DNA from: Aulosira sp. FACHB-615
GTDB taxonomy: Bacteria > Cyanobacteriota > Cyanobacteriia > Cyanobacteriales > Nostocaceae
Assembly: GCF_014698045.1 (NCBI RefSeq)
Contig: NZ_JACJSE010000006.1
Coordinates: forward strand, 1-64,000
Length of the DNA: 64,000 nt
Direction of reading: 5' to 3'
Of this stretch, positions 1 through 9,156 are shown piece after piece. Numbering within the stretch: position 1 is the stretch's first letter; every line of letters starts with the position of its first letter. The notes under the pieces are model-generated. The model was not told the origin of the DNA. It was given only the letters and a program-made list of their open reading frames with translations, and searched no databases. The position numbers were made by a program, and so were the translations under genes.

Positions 1-504
1 TATGACTAGCCAAACTCAGGCGAAACTCCCCAGTCTGCACATCCCACAGTTTTATCGTCCCATCATCACTACCACTGGCTAAAGTGAGATTATCCCCACT
101 CCAGGCGACTGAGAAAACCCCACTTTCATGACCAGTCAAACTCAGGCGAAACTCCCCAGTCTGCACATCCCACAGCTTCACCGTCCCATCACGACTACCA
201 CTGGCTAAGGTGAGATTATCCCCACTCCAGGCGACTGAGTTAACCCAACCGTTATGACCAGTCAAAGTCAGGCGACACTTCCCAGTCTGCAAATCCCACA
301 GCTTCACTGTCCCATCACGACTACCACTGGCTAAGGTGAGATTATCCCCACTCCAGGCGACTGAGTTAACCCCACCTTTATGACTAGCCAAACTCAGGCG
401 AAACTCCCCAGTCTGCACATCCCACAGTTTTATCGTCCCATCATCACTACCACTGGCTAAAGTGAGATTATCCCCACTCCAGGCGACTGAGTTAACCCCA
501 CCTT
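1..504 (-). repeat. Tandem 126-bp WD40-coding repeats
   Basis: Four adjacent 126-bp units (1-126, 127-252, 253-378, 379-504) are almost identical in DNA. The unit starting at 1 matches the one at 379 for more than 110 bp. A more diverged fifth unit lies at 505-630. Each encodes one 42-residue WD40 blade. Such identity implies recent duplication or gene conversion, and the array continues beyond the left edge. Confidence 0.9.
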
Positions 505-3088
505 CATGACCAATGAAGGTTGACAACTCTTTTCCCGTGTTAGCATTCCACAGCCTCACCCTACCATCTGCCTCCCCTGTAGCCAACACTTTTCCATCAG
601 GACTAAAAGCCACTGTAAAAACGTTAGTCAATACCCTAGCAAACACCGATTCATGTAAATTTGCTTCAGTCAAATCCACACTGTGCAGACTCACTCGACT
701 AAAATCCACACCAGGAAGCACAGTCTGACTTAAATCCTGTTTTTCTAAAGCCAAACGATTACCTTTAATCAGTAACTGCACTGCATTGCTACCACAGTAA
801 CCAACTTCTGTTTCAGTTTTGCTTTTAGTGGTTTTAACCACCTCTAACAAACGGCCATTAGCTGATGCTGACAACATCGGCCACATTAAATCTAACACCG
901 CTTTTGCTAACAAATTTTTGCCAAAGGTTTGAGTTAAACCGCCATCACTAAGGCCTTGGTCATAAGGCAGATCATTCACAATTTCTCGAAAATCATCAGC
1001 TAAAATCCCCAATTCTCGCGCAAATTTATAAGCCACAAAAAACTCTAACAAAGACCGATGAGCAGGATAATAATCACCATCAGCATTACGAATCAACATA
1101 GTTTGACCCATCATGTCATAATGCCAATGGTCTAAATCTTTTTGTTCCTGTACTTCCTGACTAAAACAACGGCGAATCCTGTCAGGAAACTCCTTATAAT
1201 TGAGAGTCATCCTTTCTGTAGAGAGCATTTCCCAAGATAATTCACACAAGAAATATAACTTCTGTGCCATGTTGGTAAAAGTACGTGCAGATTTAATATC
1301 ACGTTCCATTTTGTGACGCACTGCATACAAATAAACACGGGAAATATCTAGAGGCTTTCCCGCTTCAATCTCCGGTAAAGCTTCAATAATTAAATCAATC
1401 ATCACCGGACGACGCGCCAAATCTAACAATTGTTGATTTTGAGTAATATAGTCAACGGTTTCCGGTTGAGTTTTAAAACTGATAACTTGTCGAATTTGCT
1501 CATCGTCTAATTTTTCTAATTCTAAAACCTCAAATTGTGGCGGTTCTCCAGTTAAGTTGATTGTAGAAGCTTTTAACTCAGCATTTAATAGCCTGCGTCC
1601 TTCCAAAGCTTCCGGGAAGTGTTCGGTGCGACAAGTTAAAATCGCCTTTGCACCAGGAACAACCACCTTAGCCAATTCCCAAAAATTATTAATCATGGCT
1701 TGACGATCTACCCTTGCAGCCATTTCGTCAAAGCCATCAAAAATTAATAATAATTTCCCCATCCGGTTTAGCTGCTCAAAAGCCGCATAATTTGCTAAAC
1801 CAATCTGATGTTTCCGAAAAAAGAACTCCGAAAATAGAGATTCAATTGTTACCGCTTTCGCATAATCCCGCAAAGGAATCACTAAAGGAATACGCGGTAA
1901 AGGTGAACCATCTTCTTTAGCTTGATGATATTTTTTTAAAGCCTCCCAAGCGTAATGGAAAGCAAACCAAGTTTTACCTGTACCAAATTCCCCTAAAATT
2001 GATAAATGTTCCTTAACTGGGTCAGCTAACCAATTATTAACATAGCGGTCAATCCAACCGTCTTCTTTACCATATCGGCTAGTCCCAATGCGCCGCTTAG
2101 TAACTAAATCAACTTCTTCTTTAATACAAGCCAAAGGCACATAATATTTATCTATTCCCTTTTCTGTCACCTGGTTTGCTAACCATTCAAAATAGCCACT
2201 AAAATCAGCATCAGCTTCGATTAATTCATCTAATGTATAACAATAAACTCCTGAATCATTATCTTTTGCAATTTCCTGTCTGGCTAACTTGCTAACTCTC
2301 CGGGGTGCAACTACCCAACCTTCATCAGTTTTATATTTTTCTCTTCCTTGTTTAACAGCATTCACATCATGAATACTTGCTTCTCTCTCCACACCGCGAA
2401 TAAAAATCCGGTCATACCCCCGGCGTTTCGGGATATTAATAATCCATTCAAAGTATTCACTTTCTAAAACTTCATTTGTTTCAAATTTATAACCGAGCGC
2501 ATCAAACCATTCACGTAACCTTTTAGCCAAATCCGTCTCTCTCACTGCTGAAGACGGTGGTAATAATTGCTTATTTTGTGCTTGAATTATAGCTAAACTA
2601 GGCTGATTATGAATATCTTCGCGCAGCCTTTCTAAGCTAGTTTGTAAATTATCAAATCTATAGTCTTGTAAAATTTCCGTTGCTGTTCTGGGGCGTTTAG
2701 CAATTTCCAAAAATAATCGTGCAAATTCAGCCACTTCTCGCTGATAATCAATATTCTGCTGTATGATTTCGTCGCCAATTGCGTAACCTGCAACATATTC
2801 ATCCAAAGTTTGGAGAAAATTAGCATTTGGATTTTGGCTAAATGCTTGGATAAATTCTTCCTTAATTTTTGCTTCACGAAACAGTTTTAAAATAACTTCT
2901 GGTTTACCTACACCATATTCAATTAAAGTATAAGCATAAACACCCTCACAATCATTCGGTGGTGTATCTGGTTGCAACCCAAATTTTTGCAGTATTTTTA
3001 ATACTGTTTCGTTACGAATAGCTTTATCTTGAACACGCTGAACACCCTGAGCAACCAATTCACTAATAATGTCATCAATAATAAACAT
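1..3088 (-). CDS. NACHT NTPase with WD40 repeats (3' end outside window)
   Basis: An open frame runs from an ATG at 3088 to the left edge with no stop, so at least 1029 codons are visible and the C-terminus is missing. Residues about 185-275 resemble an Mrr-like restriction-nuclease fold (LREWFDALGY, later GWVVAPRRVSKLAR), but the usual catalytic acidic/Lys residues are not evident. The NACHT/STAND ATPase follows, with Walker A GEFGTGKTW near residue 367 and Walker B LLIFDGFDEMA near 450. From about residue 820, WD40 units of 42 residues begin, with the recurring core VNSVAWSGDNLTLASGS. The family acts as NTP-dependent switches in signalling or anti-phage defence, with WD40 as sensor; that role is inferred. 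The gene stands alone, with about 580 bp of repeat-rich DNA upstream. Nucleotide-level identity between repeats suggests recent expansion. Confidence 0.9.
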   Translation of the reverse strand, partial: MFIIDDIISELVAQGVQRVQDKAIRNETVLKILQKFGLQPDTPPNDCEGVYAYTLIEYGVGKPEVILKLFREAKIKEEFIQAFSQNPNANFLQTLDEYVAGYAIGDEIIQQNIDYQREVAEFARLFLEIAKRPRTATEILQDYRFDNLQTSLERLREDIHNQPSLAIIQAQNKQLLPPSSAVRETDLAKRLREWFDALGYKFETNEVLESEYFEWIINIPKRRGYDRIFIRGVEREASIHDVNAVKQGREKYKTDEGWVVAPRRVSKLARQEIAKDNDSGVYCYTLDELIEADADFSGYFEWLANQVTEKGIDKYYVPLACIKEEVDLVTKRRIGTSRYGKEDGWIDRYVNNWLADPVKEHLSILGEFGTGKTWFAFHYAWEALKKYHQAKEDGSPLPRIPLVIPLRDYAKAVTIESLFSEFFFRKHQIGLANYAAFEQLNRMGKLLLIFDGFDEMAARVDRQAMINNFWELAKVVVPGAKAILTCRTEHFPEALEGRRLLNAELKASTINLTGEPPQFEVLELEKLDDEQIRQVISFKTQPETVDYITQNQQLLDLARRPVMIDLIIEALPEIEAGKPLDISRVYLYAVRHKMERDIKSARTFTNMAQKLYFLCELSWEMLSTERMTLNYKEFPDRIRRCFSQEVQEQKDLDHWHYDMMGQTMLIRNADGDYYPAHRSLLEFFVAYKFARELGILADDFREIVNDLPYDQGLSDGGLTQTFGKNLLAKAVLDLMWPMLSASANGRLLEVVKTTKSKTETEVGYCGSNAVQLLIKGNRLALEKQDLSQTVLPGVDFSRVSLHSVDLTEANLHESVFARVLTNVFTVAFSPDGKVLATGEADGRVRLWNANTGKELSTFIGHEGGVNSVAWSGDNLTLASGSDDGTIKLWDVQTGEFRLSLASHKGGVNSVAWSGDNLTLASGSRDGTVKLWDLQTGKCRLTLTGHNGWVNSVAWSGDNLTLASGSRDGTVKLWDVQTGEFRLSLTGHESGVFSVAWSGDNLTLASGSDDGTIKLWDVQTGEFRLSLASH

Positions 3089-3120
3089 CGTATTGATAGT
3101 TTCCTAAATAAAATAATTAA

Positions 3121-3190
3121 TACCAATTTAATGTGAAGTTGCACATATTTCGATCCCCCTAAATCCCCCTTTTGAAGGGGGACTTTGATA
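3121..3190. repeat. Dispersed palindromic repeat, copy 1
   Basis: This contains GATCCCCCTAAATCCCCC followed by TTTTGAAGGGGGAC, which can fold into a G/C-rich hairpin. The same element, including its AT-rich flank (TTTAATGT-AAGTT-CAC), occurs inverted at 61374-61443, and a shorter relative lies inside cas6. A second CCCCCC/GGGG hairpin follows at 3203-3238. Upstream of the NACHT gene, 3239-3665 holds further repeat-like DNA (GACGCGTTAGCGGCTTCCCG near 3330) and no credible gene. Confidence 0.75.
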
Positions 3191-3665
3191 TATGTTTTTC
3201 CGGTTCCCCCCTTTTGAAGGGGATGCTCAAGGGGATCTGATTCTATGCAGCTTCATAAAAAATTGGTATAAGCTAATATAGCAACCCTATCTGAGTTGTG
3301 AAAAAATATTCTTTTTAACGAACCGCATAGACGCGTTAGCGGCTTCCCGCAGGGTAGGACGCAAAGGACACAAAGAAGGAGAATAAAGAGAAGAAAGATA
3401 ATTTCATAAATGATTTAGGATTGCTATAGATATAAAAATAATTAGATAACCGACTTTTGATAATAGAGAGGTTTCTTGCCGCCCATCAATTGATGAATGA
3501 ATAAAATCTTCAATCTTTGTTAAAAAAAATACAACTTGTCACTTTATACAGTGTATTTTGCGTAGTAAGTGCTAAAGCAAATTTTTATATTTAATTTATC
3601 TTTATTACTCAAATTTCTGCATAAACCAAATATCATTTTCAGTCAAATTAGTTACATCCAAACAA

Positions 3666-4001
3666 TCAAGATATGGCAAAATCTGTATATTGCCGCAGTT
3701 CTTCGGGATGGAAACCCAAAACAATATCTTCGTGTGGAATACCTGCTGCTAACAATGCTTCTGCCACTGGCTCAGATGTGCCATCATATTGAATCCACAC
3801 TTTATGATTAATGATATCTATATGCACTATCGAACCATGCACACGCCGCACCCCATCCCAACCAACGTGTACAACTTCGTAATGGTCTCGCTCTGAGTCA
3901 ATCACTGCTTCTGTATCTATTTGACCATTAGCAGGTTTGTGACCAGCATATTCAAATATTAATTGACGAATAATTTCCCGATAGCGAGTTAGTTTATTCA
4001 T
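3666..4001 (-). CDS. xisI: XisI-family protein (fdxN element excision controlling factor)
   Basis: This 111-residue protein matches the cyanobacterial XisI family throughout: an N-terminal helix (LTRYREIIRQLI), then a beta-rich part with DHYEVVHVGWDG, IHIDI and IQYDGTSEPVAEALLAAGIP, ending in LGFHPEELRQYT. XisI is normally paired with XisH, an endonuclease-like partner; in Anabaena the pair supports excision of the fdxN element by XisF. Many copies in cyanobacterial genomes lie outside such elements and their role there is unknown. Here the upstream gene on the same strand is not XisH, so this is an orphan copy. Its length is normal and it looks intact. Confidence 0.9.
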   Translation of the reverse strand: MNKLTRYREIIRQLIFEYAGHKPANGQIDTEAVIDSERDHYEVVHVGWDGVRRVHGSIVHIDIINHKVWIQYDGTSEPVAEALLAAGIPHEDIVLGFHPEELRQYTDFAIS

Positions 4002-4035
4002 CGCATTTTCCGTAAAATATTAACCCTATTCAAAA

Positions 4036-4983
4036 TCATTTGTTAATACTTATAGATACAGAAAAAGATCCAGTATTGTCGTTATACCAGACATTCCAGT
4101 TTTTTTCTTTGACAATTTTCTGCCATTGCTTTAATCGCTTTGGATATTGCTCCTGAGCTTTTTGACGCTGGATAGTTTTTGACCATGAATCAAAATCTTG
4201 GTTTGAGCCAGCTTGAAGTTTAGCTAGTGTTAGGTAATATTCCAAGTGATCGTCATTAAAAGGTGGAGCATATACTTCTTTCATTTCGCTAGATAACCAA
4301 ATATCATTAACTGTCAATAGCAACTCACCATTTGTTGTGGCGGTAAATGTTTTATTTTTACCAATTGGTTCTATGTTATTGGGGTCAATTTGTTCTTTAG
4401 AATCCTTAATTGCTGCAATTAACATTCCATACCCATAGTAAGCACCATTTTTATCGGGTAATACTTTATACTTATTGCGATCTTTTAGATAATCGTTTTT
4501 AGGCTTACTTCCTTCTGGATCAACCCAAAGTGATTCCAATTCTTCATCTGTCTGTGCTGCCCAGATCAGCCTTTTTAATGAATTATTCACCCTTCCACTG
4601 GCTGTGATTGTCACTTTATCACCTTTTTTGACTTGAATTCCTGTTTTTACCCAAGGACTTTCTTGAGCATCACCAACAGGGTTCAGTAATAGAATTGCAT
4701 CTTGTTGGTTTCCTTTTTTGAGATTGATAGTACCTGCCGTCGTTGTAATTTCGATTTGGTCAGGACGCATGATATAAATACTCAGTGAAGTGAATACACC
4801 CGCAACAAGAATCAAAATACTAACGAAGAGCAAACCATGTTTCGTCTTTAAAATAAAAGATAAAAGCTCTGGCCAAGTATTGAATGTAGGCGCAGTAGGT
4901 AAATTTGTTGTTATTTCTTGCGGATCTGAAGCACTCGGTTGATTAGGTGGCTCATTGTTGTTCACGGGAGATAGGTCAGTCAT
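4036..4983 (-). CDS. Membrane-anchored protein with a lectin-like beta domain (unknown function)
   Basis: The protein has 315 residues. A Pro/Asn-rich cytoplasmic N-terminus of about 50 residues is followed by one hydrophobic segment (GLLFVSILILVAGVFTSLSI, near residues 50-70) and a large, probably exported domain. That domain has the pattern VKKGDKVTITASGRV, then GMLIAAI, IGKNKTFTATTNGELLLTVNDI. This is reminiscent of PA-IL/LecA-like beta sandwiches found in cyanobacterial surface proteins, but the match is from memory and weak. The stop lies 34 bp from the xisI start, so the two could be co-transcribed. No enzyme motif was seen. Confidence 0.75.
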   Translation of the reverse strand: MTDLSPVNNNEPPNQPSASDPQEITTNLPTAPTFNTWPELLSFILKTKHGLLFVSILILVAGVFTSLSIYIMRPDQIEITTTAGTINLKKGNQQDAILLLNPVGDAQESPWVKTGIQVKKGDKVTITASGRVNNSLKRLIWAAQTDEELESLWVDPEGSKPKNDYLKDRNKYKVLPDKNGAYYGYGMLIAAIKDSKEQIDPNNIEPIGKNKTFTATTNGELLLTVNDIWLSSEMKEVYAPPFNDDHLEYYLTLAKLQAGSNQDFDSWSKTIQRQKAQEQYPKRLKQWQKIVKEKNWNVWYNDNTGSFSVSISINK

Positions 4984-5094
4984 CTATTCTTCCTGTGTTA
5001 GTTGATGATTTTTGGTTTTTACTAGCATAAATTCCAAGGATAAAAATAATACAGCTTATGTGAGATTGGGGCAATAGCTTAGGTAAAGATTATT

Positions 5095-5138
5095 AAAAAA
5101 GCGATCGCCTCTTTTCAAATACAAGATGCGATCGCTTT
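5095..5138 (-). terminator. Rho-independent terminator of apcF built from two HIP1 sites
   Basis: Read on the minus strand, AAAGCGATCGC (5138-5128) pairs with GCGATCGCTTT (5108-5098) across a 19-nt loop and is followed by TTT (six T in total). It lies about 90 bp beyond the apcF stop. Both arms are HIP1 octamers. Confidence 0.6.
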
Positions 5139-5225
5139 ACAAAAATTTAGATAACAGCAATAAGTTTGACAAGCCTCAAACAAAACTAGTTCCTAGCCTC
5201 TAGTCCCTAGTCCCTATTTCAGCTT

Positions 5226-5735
5226 TTAAACATCCTGTTCACTTAACTCACGGGTGATATGGTCAAATGGCTCTTCAACAAAAGCCGCATTAGCTACACC
5301 TGCTGCTGCTACTTGTTCTTTGACGATATCCTTCATGATTTGCACACCGCGAACTGTCGGCCCAATAGGTACACCTAAAGAATTGTAAGTTTCTCTCAAG
5401 CCTTGTAATACACGCTCATCCAACACATTGGTATTACCTGCAACTAGCGCATAAGTAGCGTAGCGGAGGTAATAGTCCATATCGCGTAAACAAGCCGCAT
5501 AACGACGAGTTGTATAGGCATTTCCACCGGGACGAATCAATTCTGGTAATTCTTCAAATAATTTAGAACCAGCCTGCTTGACAATTGCAGCCGCATTTGA
5601 ATTGATAGCAGCCGCCGCTTGTACCCGTGCTGTACCACTTTCAAAATAAGATTTCAGACTGTCGATCGCATTCCGGTCAAAATAACGGCCAGCTACGTCA
5701 TAATTCTTAATTAAAGTTGTAACTGCATCGCGCAT
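5226..5735 (-). CDS. apcF: Allophycocyanin beta-18 subunit
   Basis: This is a 169-residue phycobiliprotein of the core-specific beta-18 type, which replaces one ApcB in the terminal-emitter trimers of the phycobilisome core near ApcE. The chromophore-attachment region RRYAACLRDMDYYLRYATYA (Cys about residue 81) is intact. The N-terminus MRDAVTTLIKNYDVAGRYFD and the length distinguish it from ApcB (about 161 residues, starting MAQDAIT) and from CpcB. It is divergent from glnA, the same gene order as in Anabaena PCC 7120. A terminator-like hairpin lies downstream. Confidence 0.95.
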   Translation of the reverse strand: MRDAVTTLIKNYDVAGRYFDRNAIDSLKSYFESGTARVQAAAAINSNAAAIVKQAGSKLFEELPELIRPGGNAYTTRRYAACLRDMDYYLRYATYALVAGNTNVLDERVLQGLRETYNSLGVPIGPTVRGVQIMKDIVKEQVAAAGVANAAFVEEPFDHITRELSEQDV

Positions 5736-5951
5736 TCCTTTTCTCCCAATCTTTACTATCTATGGTTTGATATTTATTTGGCTGCACTTACGCACCAGTA
5801 AATTTTTGTGCTATTTAAAATAAGTTCTGCACAAAAACAATCTATCCGCTACTTAAGGATTCTATGCCAAAGTTGCCCCCGATGAAATGAACTTTCTTGT
5901 TTTTACAGATGCCGCGCGAAAGGTTAATATAACCTGTAATCCAGGGAATCT

Positions 5952-5994
5952 GTAACAAAGACTACATAATTATGTAATCTCAAATCTTTACGAT
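5952..5994 (+). promoter_or_regulatory. NtcA-activated promoter of glnA
   Basis: GTA-ACAAAGAC-TAC (5952-5965) is a perfect GTA-N8-TAC NtcA site. A TAN3T -10 box, TACGAT, lies at 5989-5994. If transcription starts near 6001, the site centre is at about -41.5, the class II position used by NtcA activators. Together they predict nitrogen-regulated transcription with a leader of roughly 90 nt. The rest of 5736-6091 shows no gene. Confidence 0.85.
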
Positions 5995-6091
5995 AATCCA
6001 GGTGTGTCACAACTTGGTGTGGATCAGTAGGGTTAGAATGCTTTGGCAGATTCTGGTTTTACAATAGGAAATTGGCAGAGAAGGAGTAAAA

Positions 6092-7507
6092 ATGACAACC
6101 CCACAAGAAGTCTTGAAATTGATCCAAGACCAAAACATTCAGATGATTGATCTGAAATTCATCGATACACCAGGAACATGGCAGCACTTAACCGTGTACC
6201 ATAACCAAATCGATGAAAGTTCATTCACTGATGGCGTACCTTTCGACGGTTCCAGCATTCGGGGTTGGAAAGGTATCGAAGAATCAGACATGACAATGGT
6301 GTTAGATCCCAACACAGCTTGGATCGACCCATTCATGGCAGAGCCAACCTTAAGCATAATTTGTAGCATTAAGGAACCCCGTACAGGGGAATGGTACAAC
6401 CGTTGTCCACGGGTTATTGCCCAAAAAGCTGTTGATTATCTAGTTTCTACTGGTATTGGTGATACCACTTTCTTTGGCCCTGAAGCTGAATTCTTCATTT
6501 TTGATGATGTCCGCTTTGACCAAACCGCCAACTCCGGCTACTACTATGTAGACTCTGTAGAAGGTCGTTGGAACTCTGGTAGACAAGAAGGCCCCAACTT
6601 GGGTTACAAACCACGCTTCAAAGAAGGTTATTTCCCAGTTTCGCCGACCGACAGTTTCCAAGACATTCGCACAGAAATGTTGCTGACAATGGCAAAATGT
6701 GGTGTCCCCATTGAAAAACAACACCACGAAGTGGCAACTGGTGGTCAGTGCGAACTCGGCTTCCGCTTTGGTAAGTTAATTGAAGCGGCTGACTGGCTGA
6801 TGACTTACAAATATGTCATCAAAAACGTAGCTAAGAAATATGGCAAAACCGTTACCTTCATGCCAAAACCAATTTTTGGCGATAACGGTTCCGGTATGCA
6901 CTGTCACCAGTCCATTTGGAAAGATGGCAAGCCTCTATTTGCTGGCGATAAGTATGCTGGTTTAAGTGAAATGGCACTACATTACATTGGTGGCATTCTC
7001 AAACACGCACCAGCACTATTGGGTATCACCAACCCCACCACAAACTCCTACAAACGTCTCGTACCAGGTTACGAAGCACCTGTTAACTTGGCTTACTCCC
7101 AAGGTAATCGTTCTGCTTCTGTGCGGATTCCTCTCTCTGGCACTAACCCCAAAGCAAAACGCCTAGAGTTCCGTTGTCCAGACGCTACTTCTAACCCTTA
7201 CTTGGCATTTGCGGCTATGCTTTGTGCTGGCTTGGATGGTATCAAGAACAAAATTGATCCAGGTGAGCCTTTAGATAAGAACATTTATGAACTGTCTCCA
7301 GAAGAGTTGGCAAAAGTTCCTTCTACCCCAGGTTCTCTAGATAAAGCATTAGCAGCCCTAGAGAATGACCACGCCTTCTTGACCGACACAGGCGTGTTCA
7401 CAGAAGACTTTATCCAAAACTGGATTGACTACAAACTGGCTAATGAAGTTGAGCAGATGCAGTTACGTCCTCATCCTTATGAGTTCTATCTCTACTACGA
7501 CTGCTAA
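6092..7507 (+). CDS. glnA: Glutamine synthetase type I
   Basis: The product has 471 residues and forms the dodecameric GSI that converts glutamate, ammonia and ATP to glutamine, the entry point of ammonium in cyanobacteria. Signature regions are present: FDGSSIRGW (about residues 50-58), FFGPEAEFFIFD in the catalytic barrel, the ATP/glutamate region NGSGMHCHQS and NRSASVRIP. The tyrosine-containing segment NIYELSPEE corresponds to the adenylylation site of enterobacteria. In cyanobacteria control is instead through GifA/GifB inhibitor proteins, and gifA lies just downstream. An AGAAGGAG ribosome site precedes the ATG. Transcription is predicted to depend on NtcA, and a strong terminator follows. 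Confidence 0.98.
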   Translation: MTTPQEVLKLIQDQNIQMIDLKFIDTPGTWQHLTVYHNQIDESSFTDGVPFDGSSIRGWKGIEESDMTMVLDPNTAWIDPFMAEPTLSIICSIKEPRTGEWYNRCPRVIAQKAVDYLVSTGIGDTTFFGPEAEFFIFDDVRFDQTANSGYYYVDSVEGRWNSGRQEGPNLGYKPRFKEGYFPVSPTDSFQDIRTEMLLTMAKCGVPIEKQHHEVATGGQCELGFRFGKLIEAADWLMTYKYVIKNVAKKYGKTVTFMPKPIFGDNGSGMHCHQSIWKDGKPLFAGDKYAGLSEMALHYIGGILKHAPALLGITNPTTNSYKRLVPGYEAPVNLAYSQGNRSASVRIPLSGTNPKAKRLEFRCPDATSNPYLAFAAMLCAGLDGIKNKIDPGEPLDKNIYELSPEELAKVPSTPGSLDKALAALENDHAFLTDTGVFTEDFIQNWIDYKLANEVEQMQLRPHPYEFYLYYDC

Positions 7508-7534
7508 TTGTATTCATCAGTAGTAATTTTTGAA

Positions 7535-7560
7535 AGCCACCTCTGGAGGTGGCTTTTTTT
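7535..7560 (+). terminator. Rho-independent terminator of glnA
   Basis: AGCCACCT (7535-7542) pairs perfectly with AGGTGGCT (7547-7554) around a 4-nt loop, followed by an uninterrupted run of T to 7560. It lies 28 bp after the glnA stop. Confidence 0.93.
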
Positions 7561-7646
7561 ATGATTTGACACTACTGACCACTCTTTTAAAGAACAGCAA
7601 CAGTGATGAGGACAAAAGACTTTTTACCCTATCACCTACTTTCAAC

Positions 7647-7847
7647 CTAGCTCATCGAAGCGTTGCTGCTGCCATAAATCGCGCGTGCAGTTTGGTCTAC
7701 CTTGCCTTGAATGGGATTCCAATAATGGGAAACTTCTTCAGGAAGACCAAGTTCTTGTGCCGCACGCATCAGCATTGATTGTTGACGGTTTTTAACTTGT
7801 TGATGTTGGCGTACCATCAATGCACGAGATTTTTCTTGAATAGACAT
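7647..7847 (-). CDS. gifA: Glutamine synthetase inactivating factor IF7
   Basis: This is a 66-residue basic protein (MSIQEKSRALMVRQHQQVKN..., then LGLPEEVSHYWNPIQGKVDQ). It matches cyanobacterial IF7, an intrinsically disordered inhibitor that binds GSI when ammonium is plentiful. It is convergent with glnA, the same order as in Anabaena PCC 7120. Its conserved Arg residues are present. The upstream NtcA palindrome predicts repression under nitrogen limitation, the opposite of glnA. Confidence 0.93.
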   Translation of the reverse strand: MSIQEKSRALMVRQHQQVKNRQQSMLMRAAQELGLPEEVSHYWNPIQGKVDQTARAIYGSSNASMS

Positions 7848-7905
7848 ACTTCAGTCCCCCTTAAGGTTTAGTTATATTTTTTAGCTGATAGTTCTTTCAT
7901 TTATT

Positions 7906-7936
7906 AATATAGCAAAAATTCTGTAGCTTAAGCTAC
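7906..7936 (-). promoter_or_regulatory. NtcA-repressed promoter of gifA
   Basis: GTA-GCTTAAGC-TAC (7923-7936) is a perfect, fully palindromic NtcA site. On the minus strand a TATATT -10 box follows at 7911-7906. With a start near 7899 the site centre falls at about -30, overlapping the -35 region, which fits repression. The remaining DNA to 8144 shows no gene. Confidence 0.8.
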
Positions 7937-8144
7937 CGTTTTTGTTTTTAAGCCGATAAAGAAAGAAAACTTAATATTTAAGGGGCTGTGATGAGTATTT
8001 TTGCGTGAGGGAAAAACCCAAAAGTCATGATTTTCTGATATTTGTACCAAAAATTACCTTTAGAAAAATCAATCATTTCGGTTTCCGGCAAGTAAAGAAA
8101 AACTGAGATAGCATCAAAAATGACAGTTAATAAAACTTCATACT

Positions 8145-9038
8145 ATGACAGTTACTTATCCACGGAAATTTCAGGATAATCTAGGTGCGAGAGATATCTT
8201 AAAGCGAGTAGTTGGCGATCGCGAATTACACCTGATAACCCTAAATCGCTACCGTTACAACGAACAGCGCAGTTGCAAAGACTTAACAGAAGTAATTGAA
8301 AAACTCAACGGACAGCCACGAGAACTGATCAAGGATTTATCGCATCACATTGCAGATGAAGCGCGTCATGCTATGTGGTTAACCGATTTATTAATAGACC
8401 TGGGAGCCGATATCGGTACGCCCCCAGGAATTTCTTATATTGATGAATTTGAAAAGCTTATAGACCAATCTTCTTATGATGAAGCAGGGACACTAGAAGA
8501 TGGTATTATTGCTCCCCTAGCAGCAATTAACGTGACCGAAAAACGCGGCTGTGAGTATTTCTCCGCCCACATTTATGCCCTCAAGCAAGCACCACAGACC
8601 GAAGAAAACATCAAAATCCGCGAAACCATCGAAAAAATTCTACCAGAAGAAGCCGGACACGTCCGTTGGGGAAACCGTTGGTTAGGCAAAATAGCTGATA
8701 AAAGTCCAGAACATCGGCAAAAAGTCGAGCAAGCCAAGCGTAAATATGCAGCAATAGAACAAGCTGCTTATGAGTCAGGGATGGATATTACCCTGGGTGC
8801 AGAACTTCGACGTGTAACAAGGCTGGTGGAAGTAGCCAATACGATGCCACTCTGGGAACGTCCCCAATACTTGATGGAACGCTTACCCCAAGCTTTACTC
8901 GCCCCTGAATTGCAATTTACCAGAATTCAAGCAGCACAAAAAGCTTGGCAGCGTAACCCACAAGAATTTATGGAAAAGTTTGTGCCAATGTTCATCAACG
9001 GCATCAAAAAGAGCGAGATAGAAACAGAGAAACATTAG
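8145..9038 (+). CDS. Ferritin-like diiron-domain protein
   Basis: The 297-residue, largely helical protein has two metal-ligand motifs of the ferritin-like superfamily: DEARHAMWLTDLL (about residues 70-82) and EEAGHVRWG (about 170-178). Upstream Glu residues (RYRYNEQRS, NVTEKRGCEYF) could complete a dinuclear site. Relatives include the tRNA-hydroxylase MiaE and other uncharacterised diiron proteins, but the substrate cannot be read from the sequence. The ATG at 8145 is chosen because homology-like sequence begins immediately (TVTYPRKFQDNLGARDIL). It is a stand-alone gene. Confidence 0.75.
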   Translation: MTVTYPRKFQDNLGARDILKRVVGDRELHLITLNRYRYNEQRSCKDLTEVIEKLNGQPRELIKDLSHHIADEARHAMWLTDLLIDLGADIGTPPGISYIDEFEKLIDQSSYDEAGTLEDGIIAPLAAINVTEKRGCEYFSAHIYALKQAPQTEENIKIRETIEKILPEEAGHVRWGNRWLGKIADKSPEHRQKVEQAKRKYAAIEQAAYESGMDITLGAELRRVTRLVEVANTMPLWERPQYLMERLPQALLAPELQFTRIQAAQKAWQRNPQEFMEKFVPMFINGIKKSEIETEKH

Positions 9039-9156
9039 TGAGGAAGTATGCAAAACACTTCTCAAACTCTCATTTCTGAATGAACCCTGTACCTCTGTGG
9101 TTCGGTTCTGAATACTCAAATCTCAACAGTATCAGCCATTTGTCCTGACTAATTAA

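Noticed and set aside
2632..2877. 81-codon minus-strand ORF
   Set aside because: It is out of frame within the long NACHT-WD40 gene, which reads through without stops.
8145..9038. Assignment of the diiron protein as MiaE
   Set aside because: Only the diiron motifs match; there is not enough to name a substrate.
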